Shown here in pieces: positions 1-6,630 of a DNA stretch of 13,542 bases. The translations under genes were made by a program, and so were the position numbers. Within the stretch, counting starts at the first letter, position 1, and every line of letters starts with the position of its first letter. Below the pieces are notes generated by a model, which did no database searches, had not been told where the DNA came from, and saw only the letters and a list, made by a program, of their open reading frames with translations. Source of the stretch: UBA1151 sp963579925 (GTDB lineage: Bacteria > Chloroflexota > Dehalococcoidia > Lucifugimonadales > Lucifugimonadaceae); contig CAUZJA010000058.1 of NCBI GenBank assembly GCA_963579925.1, forward strand, positions 1 through 13,542, written 5' to 3'.

Positions 1-227
1 GTGAAGTAATCGAGTAGGTTTCTGCTGAAGTCACGCTTAACCCCGGCGACATCATCGCCACAGGCACCAACCACCTCGGCCTTGGCCCGTTGCAAGACGG
101 CGAAAAAGTCGAACTGGAGATCACCGGCCTCGGCCGACTGTCGGTGAAGATACAGGATGATCAGAAGCGCACCTGGCGACGCGAAACCGTAGCCGAGCAA
201 GAGGCCCGAGAAGCCGCCGAGAAGTAA
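1..227 (+). pseudogene. Fumarylacetoacetate hydrolase (FAH) family, C-terminal fragment with in-frame TAG
   Basis: Only the end of this gene lies in the window; it reads in the frame that stops with TAA at 225-227. The segment NPGDIIATGTNHLGLGP, then DGEKVELEITGLGRL, is the typical end of the FAH / 2-hydroxyhepta-2,4-diene-1,7-dioate isomerase fold. These enzymes hydrolyse, isomerise or decarboxylate 2-oxo-acid or beta-diketo substrates with a bound divalent metal. The last roughly 20 residues are a charged, Glu/Ala-rich tail. A TAG at 15-17 interrupts the frame: residues VIE before it and VSAEVTL after it both fit the family, and an aromatic residue is expected at the stop. No credible start codon follows the TAG, so I call it a broken gene. 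A sequencing or assembly error, or an upstream frameshift outside the window, could give the same picture. The family call is firm; pseudogene status is less so. Confidence 0.62.
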
Positions 228-266
228 ACAAAAACGCCGTCAGCCTGGCATAAGCCCGACTGGCGT
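226..266 (-). terminator. Intrinsic terminator of the enolase-superfamily gene
   Basis: Read on the minus strand, ACGCC pairs with GGCGT. After a one-base A bulge the stem continues as GTCGG with CTGAC (one G-U pair). The descending arm is followed directly by TTTTTGTTT. The hairpin lies just past the stop codon of the minus-strand enolase-superfamily gene. Its T-run overlaps the stop codon of the plus-strand FAH fragment, so the two convergent genes share this short gap. On the plus strand no T-run follows the hairpin directly. Confidence 0.7.
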
Positions 267-283
267 CGTAATTCTTTCGCTAA

Positions 284-1477
284 CTAATCGTCGAAGAAGT
301 CTGCATCCTCTTCGCTCAGGTATTTCTTCGCCGCTTCCTCAATGAACGTCACGCCCAACCCCGGACGGTCCCACACCTCGATGTGGCTGTCTTTGACGAT
401 GTCAGCTGAGATGCCCTCCGTGATGTCGTACCACCACTCCGGGTTGCCACGAGGCATCTCGAATGCGATGTAGTTGTCAGGCAACACAGCGGCAAGCTGC
501 ACATGCGCTGCCAGACCAATGATCCCGTCAAACGTACCGTGCGGCGCAAACAGAATGCCGTGCAGATCAGCGTACTCAGCAATGAACTTCATCTCAGCCA
601 GCCCGCCAACGTCAGCAGGGTCAGGACCAAGCACGTTCACCGCACTCGTCTCAATCAACTCCACGAAATTCTGCCGCAGGTAGATCTGCTCGCCCGTGTG
701 GATCGGAGTGGTCGTGTACGGCGTGATCTGCTTGTACATATCGGCCAGCACATACGGCGTGTAGTCGCCGGTCACCATGTCCTCAAGCCACATGATGTTT
801 GAACCCTCAAGCGCCTTCGCCAGCTTCAGCGCATCAGGCACCGTCATGCCCGGGCCGCAGTCCAGCGCCAGTCCAACCTCATCGTCCATCACATCCTGCA
901 TCGCCTCAATGCACGCTAGCAATTTGCTGAAGCCCTTGCGAGTGATTGTGCCCCGGTTTGGATACCGACTGGTAGTGACCGGCGCTCCGTAGTAGAAATC
1001 GTCAACGCTCCCGGCCCAGCCGCCGTGGAACCCAACCGCCTGTTTGATGATCGAGAACCCCTCCGGCGAATCCATCATCTTCTGCATGTTCGCGGCATAG
1101 TGCTCCGGCTCGTTGCCTTCCATCTCGAATCGCACGTTGCCGTTGTAGACCTGCACCCGGTCTCGAACCTTGCCGCCCAGCAACTTGTACGCCGGAGCGC
1201 CAAGCGCCTTGCCAGCGATGTCCCACAGCGCCATCTCAATCATGCTCACAGCCGTACCCCACGGCTTGAACGCACCCATACGCCGAATGCCAAGCATCAC
1301 CCGCTCAACATCCGTCGGATCCTTCCCAATAATCATGTCCTTGTAGAACATCACCATCGGCTTCAGATACGGCTTCGCTGTCTCACCCTGACCCAATCCG
1401 TGAATGCCCTCGTCAGTAGTGATCCGAACCACCGGAGCATCTCCGATGATTGCGCATTTCATGTCAGTGATCTTCAT
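284..1477 (-). CDS. Mandelate racemase/muconate lactonizing enzyme (enolase superfamily) protein, probable acid-sugar dehydratase or racemase
   Basis: The 397-residue product has the normal length for the mandelate racemase branch of the enolase superfamily. These enzymes abstract a proton alpha to a carboxylate with Mg2+ and then racemise or dehydrate the substrate. The N-terminal capping domain spans about residues 1-120 (TTDEGIHGLGQGE at 20-32). A (beta/alpha)7-beta barrel follows. Probable metal ligands are D206 (LALDCGPG), E232 (WLEDM) and E263 (TGEQ). K145 and H313 (APHGTFDG) are candidate acid/base residues, the latter as in acid-sugar dehydratases. The first two ligands are 26 residues apart, as in mandelate racemase; the next step is 31, so there is a small insertion. 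An insert of about 30 residues also separates K145 from D206. I chose the ATG at 1477 because AGAGGGA sits about 5 bases upstream and the protein then begins like its family; an ATG at 1549 would add 24 unlikely residues. It is divergent from the ThDP gene. The substrate is not predictable. Confidence 0.88.
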   Translation of the reverse strand: MKITDMKCAIIGDAPVVRITTDEGIHGLGQGETAKPYLKPMVMFYKDMIIGKDPTDVERVMLGIRRMGAFKPWGTAVSMIEMALWDIAGKALGAPAYKLLGGKVRDRVQVYNGNVRFEMEGNEPEHYAANMQKMMDSPEGFSIIKQAVGFHGGWAGSVDDFYYGAPVTTSRYPNRGTITRKGFSKLLACIEAMQDVMDDEVGLALDCGPGMTVPDALKLAKALEGSNIMWLEDMVTGDYTPYVLADMYKQITPYTTTPIHTGEQIYLRQNFVELIETSAVNVLGPDPADVGGLAEMKFIAEYADLHGILFAPHGTFDGIIGLAAHVQLAAVLPDNYIAFEMPRGNPEWWYDITEGISADIVKDSHIEVWDRPGLGVTFIEEAAKKYLSEEDADFFDD

Positions 1478-1614
1478 TTGGTCCCTCTGGGGTTGGATAG
1501 CAGAATTCTGGGTTGGCAGAGTTTGGTGCGACTGGCCAGTAAATGGCAACGCGGAGATGATTTTGCCCTATTGAGAGGCAGATGTGTACATCAACCCGAA
1601 TATACAATCGCACC

Positions 1615-3279
1615 ATGAAGAACATGACCGGCAAACAAGCGCTCCTTGAGATGCTCCGCCTTGAGGGCGTGCAACACATATTCGGCAACCCCGGCACCAG
1701 TGAGTCGCCATTTATCGACGCGCTCGGTGATTTTCCAGACCTGAACTACGTGCTTGCCTTGCAAGAGGGCGTAGCTGTCGGAATGGCGGACGGCTACGCA
1801 CGGGCCACCGGTGAAGCCGCGTTCGTGCAACTCCATATCGACAGTGGACTTGCCAACGGCATCAGCTTGATGATCGACGCACTTACCGATGGCACGCCAA
1901 TGGTCGTCGTATCCGGCAACTACGACACCATGAAGCTGGCCGAGTACCGCACCGACCTTCCGAATCTCGTGCGACCGGTCACCAAGTGGTCAGCAGAAAT
2001 AACGCAGGCAGCACAGATCCCCGGTGTGATCCGCCGCGCCTTCAACGAGGCCAACAGCGAGCCCAAAGGCCCCGTCTACATCGCCCTCGCAACCAACGCA
2101 CTCGACGGCGAAGCGGAGATGGATCTCATTCCATCAGCCCCAATGTTCACCTCAGGCGCACCTGATCCCGAAGCGCTCGCCAGCATCGCTGAAGCGCTGG
2201 TCAACTCTGAGCGTGCCATCATGCTGCTGGGCAACCGCGTGGCGAAATCCGACGGCGTGGATGAGGCCGTTAGAGTCGCTGAGCTACTGGGACTTGCCGT
2301 CTACACAGCCCGAGGCTCCGAGGCCAGCTTCCAGACCGCCCACCCACAATATCTTGGCCCGCTCACAACCCGCAGCTCAGCTGCCCGCCAGCTCCTGAAC
2401 AACGCAGACGCGATTCTGGCGGTCGGCGCGGATCTGTTCTCCGACCTCTTCTACTTCGGCGACCGCCTCATGCCAGAGTCCGCAACTGTCATGCACATAG
2501 ACTCTAAACCCGGTTCCATCGGCAAGTCAGAACCAACCGATATCGGCCTCCTCGCAAGTCCACGCCTCGCCCTTGGTGCGCTAGCAGACATAATCGAGCG
2601 AACCCAGCCACAACAGAGCCGCGCCGCCGCTGAAACTCGGAAGACGAAACTCTCCCTCGAAAAAGAAGCAGCGCGAGCGAAGTACGCTGAGTCCGCCAAA
2701 AAGGTCTGGGACACCCGGCCCATGTCGCCCGAGCGCGTCATGGCTGAACTGGCCGCCGCAATCCCCGAACGCACCATCGTCATCGACGACGTCAGCAGCT
2801 ATCGCGTGCCGTTCGCTCACTACATGCAGGGACTCGCCCCCGACGAACTAGTCTCCAAACGCAGCGGCTCAATCGGCTGGGGCATCGGCGCAACGTTGGG
2901 CACGAAACTCGCGTACCCAGACCGGCCCGTCATGGGCGTACTGGGCGATGGTGGTGTGCTGATGACCGTACAAGCGCTCTGGACCGCCGCCAACGAGAAC
3001 ATTCCCGCCGTGATGGTAGTTTTGGACAACAGCATGTACCGCGTCCTCAAAACCAACATGGACATCTATAAACGCGACGTGCTGGGGGAGAAGGAACCCG
3101 ACAGCAAATACCTCTACATGGACTTCCCAACGCACATAGACATCGCCAAAATCGCAGAAGGCATGGGCGTCCACGGAGAACGCATCACAGAACCGGAAGA
3201 GATCGCCCCCGCCCTCAATCGCGCATTCGTGTCAGGCAAACCAGCGCTGCTGGACGTAGTGATCGACGGTTCTGTCTAG
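1615..3279 (+). CDS. Benzoylformate decarboxylase-like ThDP-dependent enzyme
   Basis: This is a 554-residue ThDP enzyme of the acetolactate synthase/benzoylformate decarboxylase fold: N-terminal Pyr domain (about 1-170), central domain, C-terminal PP domain (about 365-554). FGNPGTSES near the start matches the FGNPGSNE motif of benzoylformate decarboxylase. The cofactor-activating glutamate is E51 in LALQEG. H74 in QLHIDSG aligns by eye with the catalytic His70 of MdlC, a position where acetolactate synthases read differently. GDG at 444-446 and N472 (VVLDNSMYR) form the ThDP/Mg2+ motif. The likely reaction is non-oxidative decarboxylation of a 2-oxo acid to an aldehyde. The ATG at 1615 (MKNMTGKQ) fits family starts but lacks a Shine-Dalgarno sequence; TACAAT at 1603-1608 would make it nearly leaderless. 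An ATG at 1582 has GAGAGG only 3 bases upstream and adds 11 residues. It faces away from the enolase-superfamily gene, recalling the mdlA/mdlC pairing. Confidence 0.85.
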   Translation: MKNMTGKQALLEMLRLEGVQHIFGNPGTSESPFIDALGDFPDLNYVLALQEGVAVGMADGYARATGEAAFVQLHIDSGLANGISLMIDALTDGTPMVVVSGNYDTMKLAEYRTDLPNLVRPVTKWSAEITQAAQIPGVIRRAFNEANSEPKGPVYIALATNALDGEAEMDLIPSAPMFTSGAPDPEALASIAEALVNSERAIMLLGNRVAKSDGVDEAVRVAELLGLAVYTARGSEASFQTAHPQYLGPLTTRSSAARQLLNNADAILAVGADLFSDLFYFGDRLMPESATVMHIDSKPGSIGKSEPTDIGLLASPRLALGALADIIERTQPQQSRAAAETRKTKLSLEKEAARAKYAESAKKVWDTRPMSPERVMAELAAAIPERTIVIDDVSSYRVPFAHYMQGLAPDELVSKRSGSIGWGIGATLGTKLAYPDRPVMGVLGDGGVLMTVQALWTAANENIPAVMVVLDNSMYRVLKTNMDIYKRDVLGEKEPDSKYLYMDFPTHIDIAKIAEGMGVHGERITEPEEIAPALNRAFVSGKPALLDVVIDGSV

Positions 3280-3310
3280 AACCTATTCGACGCACACACC
3301 GGATTCGTCT

Positions 3311-3338
3311 TTCCAGCGGAGGCTGGAATCCAGGCACG
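3311..3338 (+). repeat. Hairpin repeat of TTCCAGC/GCTGGAA type
   Basis: TTCCAGC and GCTGGAA form a 7-bp stem around a GGAG loop, followed by TCCAGGCAC. It lies just after the ThDP gene. A second hairpin at 10981-11017 is likewise followed by CCAGGCAC, which suggests one dispersed family with a variable stem. It resembles the common intergenic repeats with paired TTCC/GGAA arms in many bacterial genomes. No T-run follows, so I do not call it a terminator. Confidence 0.5.
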
Positions 3339-3426
3339 GCCGCTTGGGGAATTGATCAAGCCAAGATAAGCGTCACAGGACGGCATCGCAATAGCTCGGC
3401 GAGCACGGGCACTCATCTCCATGTCT

Positions 3427-3455
3427 CGGTAGCGGCGGGTCTAAGACCCGCTCTT
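3427..3455 (+). repeat. REP-like palindromic repeat, copy 1 (left member of pair 1)
   Basis: The unit starts CGGTAGCGGCGGGTC and ends GACCCGCTCTT. Its core GCGGGTCTAAGACCCGC is a 7-bp hairpin with a TAA loop. It is the left half of an inverted pair with 3497-3525, separated by 41 bases, in the gap between the convergent ThDP and VOC genes. The same unit recurs at 10902-10932 and 11155-11185. Confidence 0.8.
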
Positions 3456-3496
3456 CGTTCTTGAAGATCCTGGTGCGCCGCATGCCGCCATCACGG

Positions 3497-3525
3497 GAGC
3501 GGGTCACAGACCCGCCGCTACCGTA
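3497..3525 (-). repeat. REP-like palindromic repeat, copy 2 (right member of pair 1)
   Basis: The reverse complement of this segment reads like copy 1 from CGGTAGCGG to CCCGCTC. The hairpin loop differs by two bases (GTG against TAA) while both stem arms are kept. Change limited to the loop fits selection on, or recent spread of, a structured unit. It lies 36 bases beyond the stop codon of the minus-strand VOC gene. Confidence 0.78.
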
Positions 3526-3561
3526 TTCGCAGACATCCCGTCACTTCATCGACGGCTCAAG

Positions 3562-3957
3562 TTAGTCCCGTATCTGCACCAGCTCAATCACCACGTCATC
3601 CGGCCCCTCGATGTATGAAATTCGTCCACCATCGGGCGTATCCCGAATCGGCATCACCACGCGCGTCCCCGCCGCCTCAAAGTGCGCCATATCTGCGTCA
3701 ATGTCCTCCGTGTGAAACCCAAAGTGCTCCAGCCCTAGCTGGTTGATCTCCGCAACAGCGCGTTTGTCGGACGACCCGGGCGGTGGTGACGAGATGTTCA
3801 GCCGCACAGGCCCACCAGGATCCATCGTGACGGTGATCGTCCCCGGCATCACTTCTCGAGATCCAATCAACTTCACGCCAAAGTGTTTGGTGTACCAGGC
3901 TGCCGATGCCTCCGGGTCTGTTGATCGGATATGTACGTGGTTGATCGAGTGGTGCAC
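3562..3957 (-). CDS. VOC superfamily (glyoxalase/dioxygenase-type) protein
   Basis: The 131-residue product has the length and beta-alpha-beta-beta-beta pairs of a single-chain vicinal oxygen chelate protein. Members use a divalent metal for isomerisation, epimerisation, ring-opening oxygenation or resistance functions. INHVHIRSTDPEASAAWY (5-22) is a standard first module start. Probable metal ligands are H7, H78 (LEHFGF) and E125 (VIELV). FGVKLIGSR and YIEGPDDVVIEL also match the family. The start is GTG at 3957, supported by AGGAG about 7 bases upstream. It is divergent from the Ldh2-type gene across a 195-base gap. A TACAAT box, read on the minus strand at 3992-3987, could be its -10 element, but I see no convincing -35. 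The exact reaction cannot be told; methylmalonyl-CoA epimerase-like, glyoxalase-like and extradiol dioxygenase-like roles are all open. Confidence 0.85.
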   Translation of the reverse strand: MHHSINHVHIRSTDPEASAAWYTKHFGVKLIGSREVMPGTITVTMDPGGPVRLNISSPPPGSSDKRAVAEINQLGLEHFGFHTEDIDADMAHFEAAGTRVVMPIRDTPDGGRISYIEGPDDVVIELVQIRD

Positions 3958-4152
3958 GGTTCGTCTCCTGTTTCGGAAGTTCTGGCATTGTAGATACCGT
4001 AAATCAACATATTCTGGCCCTGTTTCCGACGAGATGACCTCATCCTCACAACAGCGCCGGAATTCTGAGGTATTATGCCAGCCGCGAGCAGGTAAATCAG
4101 AGTGATGCTGGTTTCCAGGTTTCGCACAGAATAATTAAGGACCCAAAATTCA

Positions 4153-5238
4153 ATGCTCAAGCACTTTCTAGTACCAGAAGAGGATCAGGTTCTAGTTTCA
4201 GAAGCGAAAGCTCGCGCTGGGACAACGGCTGTGTTCGAGAAGATGGGCCTTCCGGCTGATGAGGCAGCGTCCTGCGCCGACGTGCTGCTGACCAGCGACC
4301 TCAGAGGCTGTGAGAGCCACGGTATCTCAAACATGCTGCGGGCCTACATCAAGAGCTACGGCGATGGTTCCTACAACCCCCGTCCCAACGTCAAAACAGT
4401 AAGAGAGTCCTCCGTCACCGCCACATGGGACGGCGACCAGGGGCTGGGTCTCCACCTTGGACCACGTGCAATGGAACTTGCGATTAGTAAGGCTAAAGAG
4501 CACGGCATGGGCGCCGTGGCAGTCAAGAACACCAAGCACCTTGGTATGCTGGCCTACTATGCACTTCAGGCCGTTGAGCAAGACATGGTCGGCGTGGCGA
4601 TGGTCTCGGCAGGTGGCAGCATTCAGCTTCCAACCTTCGGCTCCGAACCAGTGTTCGGCACCCAGCCAATCGCATGGGGCGCACCCGCCGACAAGATGCC
4701 TCCATTTGTCTTCGACGTCGCCACCACACAGGTCGCGGCAAACAAGCTTGGGCTGGCTCGACGCATCGGCTCAAAAGTGGAGCCCGGCTGGATCGCCAAC
4801 CTTGACGGCTCACCCATCATGGAAGCGGTCGATGCTCCGGAATTCGGCAGTTTCAAAATGCTCCCATTTGGTGGTACTCGAGAGAACGGCGGCCACAAAG
4901 GCTTCGGCTTCGCGGCAATCGCAGACATCATGTCTGGCATCCTCTCCGGCAACGGCCCCGGCTTCATCGCCGACCGCAACTACTCGTTCTTCGTCATGGC
5001 CTTCAACATCGAAGCCTTCGTAGACGTCGGAGAGTTCAAAGCCGATATGGACCGCCTCCTTGAGAAGATATCCAACTCCACCCCGGCTCCCGGCCACGAC
5101 CGAGTGCTCTACGCCGGACTGCCTGAGCACGAAGAGACCCTGCTCCGTAAGGAGAACGGAATCCCGTATCACAAGGAAGTGGTCGACTGGTTCAACAACA
5201 TGAGCCCTGAACTGGAACTCGGAATACAGTTCCCGTAA
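4153..5238 (+). CDS. Ldh2-family malate/L-lactate (2-hydroxyacid) dehydrogenase
   Basis: The 361-residue product matches the Ldh2/YlbC/AllD family, NAD(P)-dependent dehydrogenases that interconvert 2-hydroxy and 2-oxo acids (malate, lactate, ureidoglycolate, diketogulonate) and are unrelated to classical Rossmann LDHs. SDLRGCESHGISNMLRAY (48-65) is the N-terminal signature. H129 in KNTKHLGMLAYY is the probable catalytic histidine. GTQPIAWGAP (169-178), FDVATT (187-192) and GGHKGFGFA (246-254) match the cofactor and substrate regions. The ATG at 4153 begins the protein close to the usual family start; AAGGA lies 11 bases upstream, rather far. The upstream gap is A/T-rich near the start (TATTAT at 4071-4076, AATAATTAA just before the gene) without a clear -35. 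It is followed by a strong terminator, so it is probably transcribed alone. In context it could supply 2-oxo acid to the ThDP decarboxylase. Confidence 0.87.
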   Translation: MLKHFLVPEEDQVLVSEAKARAGTTAVFEKMGLPADEAASCADVLLTSDLRGCESHGISNMLRAYIKSYGDGSYNPRPNVKTVRESSVTATWDGDQGLGLHLGPRAMELAISKAKEHGMGAVAVKNTKHLGMLAYYALQAVEQDMVGVAMVSAGGSIQLPTFGSEPVFGTQPIAWGAPADKMPPFVFDVATTQVAANKLGLARRIGSKVEPGWIANLDGSPIMEAVDAPEFGSFKMLPFGGTRENGGHKGFGFAAIADIMSGILSGNGPGFIADRNYSFFVMAFNIEAFVDVGEFKADMDRLLEKISNSTPAPGHDRVLYAGLPEHEETLLRKENGIPYHKEVVDWFNNMSPELELGIQFP

Positions 5239-5268
5239 ACGATCATTGCGGACGTCCAATCTCGCGCT

Positions 5269-5296
5269 AGGGGCAGGTTTCAAACCTGCCCCTTTT
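5269..5296 (+). terminator. Intrinsic terminator after the Ldh2-type gene
   Basis: A perfect 25-base palindrome, AGGGGCAGGTTT then C then its complement, forms a 10- to 11-bp stem with a 3-base loop and ends in TTTT at 5293-5296. It starts 30 bases after the Ldh2 stop codon. The opposite strand has no T-run, so it acts on the plus strand. The arms also resemble the other palindromic repeats here, so it may be a repeat doing terminator work. Confidence 0.82.
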
Positions 5297-5339
5297 CGCG
5301 TCGCGTGTCCCAATGGAGCATCAACCACCACCCACACGA

Positions 5340-5384
5340 TGTCATCCCGGACGCGCAGACGACAGTCGGAGCGATCCGGGATCT
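5340..5384 (+). repeat. ATCCCGGA hairpin repeat, left member
   Basis: TGTCATCCCGGACGC at the left and GATCCGGGATCT at the right form an 8-bp inverted repeat (ATCCCGGA/TCCGGGAT) around about 23 variable bases. The unit recurs in reverse orientation at 5470-5504: the outer ends match for 15 bases and the inner end for 9, while the middle differs. Confidence 0.7.
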
Positions 5385-5469
5385 TGCGGTAGACGACCCT
5401 CACACAGCACACTGCGCGTAGTGACCGAAATGTATATAGGTTGATCTACATGGCCTCATTTCACGCGCG

Positions 5470-5504
5470 AGATCCCGGCTCGCCTACCGGCGTCCGGGAT
5501 GACA
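5470..5504 (-). repeat. ATCCCGGA hairpin repeat, right member
   Basis: Reverse complement of the 5340-5384 unit at both ends (TGTCATCCCGGACGC and CCGGGATCT) with a shorter, different middle. It is itself a 7-bp hairpin (ATCCCGG/CCGGGAT). The two members are 85 bases apart, outer ends outward, as in bacterial paired REP (BIME-like) elements. Confidence 0.7.
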
Positions 5505-5579
5505 GAATGAGCGCCTCCTACGGCATCGGTGAACTATTCTGATTGCCATCAACAAGGCATGCAGGACTGGATCCAACAC

Positions 5580-6569
5580 ATGAAGTACAGAAACTTTGGC
5601 AACACCGGCCTGAAAATTTCGGAGATCGTCTTTGGTGGCGGCGCCGTTGGCGGGATCCTCATCGACGCCGACGATGATACGCGGCGTAAAGCCGTGCGCA
5701 TGGCGTTGGACGCTGGCATCAACTGGATCGACTCCGCGGCCAGCTACGGCAACGGAAAATCAGAAGAGGCCCTTGCATGGCTCATGAAAGAGTTGCCGGA
5801 AGACGATCAACCGTACATCTCCACCAAGACCGCCTTCGATCGCGACGCTGGCGATTACGCCGGACAAGCTGAACGGGCGCTCACCGCGAGCCTTGAGCGA
5901 CTACAGATGGACAGCGTCGATCTCTACACCGTGCACAACCGCATCGCATCCTCCCCAGACGCCGTGCCAGGTTCGCTCTCCCCGGACGACATGCTCAGAA
6001 AAGACGGCGTGGCTGACGCCATGCAGAGCCTCGTAGACAAAGGCCTGATCCGCCATGTTGGCTTCACGTGCACCGGGGAAGCTGATGCCCTTCACGAAGT
6101 GATTCGAAGTCAGCGATTCGCCGGTGCCCAGATCTACTACAACCTGCTCAACCCATCTGCCGGACGCAACATGCCTGCCAACTGGTCGGCGTACGACCAC
6201 AAGAACATCATCGGCGCCTGCGAAGAGAACGGTGTTGGCGTGATGGTGATTCGAGTCCTGGCCGCTGGCGTGATCGCAACAGACATCAGAACGGGACGAG
6301 AGGGCGGCGTCGCGCTGAACAACGACGTCGCACCTGACGTGGAGCGCATGTCCAAAGTCATACCGCTGCTGAAGCCCGAACATGGCGCACGTGCGCAGGT
6401 AGCCATCCGCTACGCCATGCGACACTCCGGCGTCTCAGGCATCGAAGTGGGAATGGCAGAGATCGAGCATCTTGAACTCGCCCTCGAAGCGGCCGAAATG
6501 GGCCCGTTGCCTGACGATCTCCTAGCTCAGTTAGACGAACTTGCAGACGCGAACTTCGGAATGTCCTGA
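5580..6569 (+). CDS. Aldo/keto reductase
   Basis: The 329-residue product is a (beta/alpha)8 NAD(P)H-dependent aldo/keto reductase. The full catalytic tetrad is visible: D51 and Y56 in INWIDSAASYG, K83 in ISTKTAF, and H119 in LYTVHNR. MKYRNFGNTGLKISEIVFGGG is a typical family N-terminus, and GVSGIEVGMAEIEHLELAL near residue 290 is the usual cofactor-binding end. No C-terminal iron-sulfur domain is present. The ATG at 5580 was chosen on this homology, with GGA 8 bases upstream; a GTG at 5529 and an ATG at 5559 would add residues that do not look like the family. It begins a plus-strand run of five genes. It could reduce an aldehyde or oxidise a sugar; galactose or aldose dehydrogenase-like activity is possible but not shown. 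Confidence 0.86.
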   Translation: MKYRNFGNTGLKISEIVFGGGAVGGILIDADDDTRRKAVRMALDAGINWIDSAASYGNGKSEEALAWLMKELPEDDQPYISTKTAFDRDAGDYAGQAERALTASLERLQMDSVDLYTVHNRIASSPDAVPGSLSPDDMLRKDGVADAMQSLVDKGLIRHVGFTCTGEADALHEVIRSQRFAGAQIYYNLLNPSAGRNMPANWSAYDHKNIIGACEENGVGVMVIRVLAAGVIATDIRTGREGGVALNNDVAPDVERMSKVIPLLKPEHGARAQVAIRYAMRHSGVSGIEVGMAEIEHLELALEAAEMGPLPDDLLAQLDELADANFGMS

Positions 6570-6630
6570 CCCTCCCAACCCTTCTATAACTCGAATCAGC
6601 AACTCCCCGCCCGCCCAAGGAAGAAATCAA

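Larger units (their letters stand above)
5239..5579. other. 341-base intergenic region with terminator and a repeat pair
   Basis: This gap holds the Ldh2 terminator (5269-5296), an inverted pair of ATCCCGG hairpin repeats (5340-5384 and 5470-5504), and between them an A/T-rich patch with TATATA at 5433-5438 that lacks a recognisable -35 at normal spacing. The aldo/keto reductase promoter must lie here, but I cannot place it. I see no convincing gene in either strand. Confidence 0.6.

Noticed and set aside
1531..1540. ACTGGCCAGT palindrome in the enolase/ThDP divergent gap
   Set aside because: Ten bases only, no extension of symmetry, no second copy in the gap and no regulator gene nearby; chance is likely.
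1478..1549. Longer start for the enolase-superfamily gene (24 extra residues)
   Set aside because: Low-similarity Gln/Thr-rich leader; the internal ATG at 1477 has a good SD and a family-like N-terminus.
1025..1618. 197-residue open frame on the plus strand opposite the enolase-superfamily gene
   Set aside because: Antisense shadow: His/Arg/Leu-rich, no family motif, fully covered by a well-supported gene with conserved catalytic residues.
4810..5412. 200-residue open frame on the minus strand opposite the Ldh2-type gene
   Set aside because: Runs through the Ldh2 coding region, its terminator and a repeat; Val/Arg/Asp-biased composition with no recognisable motif.
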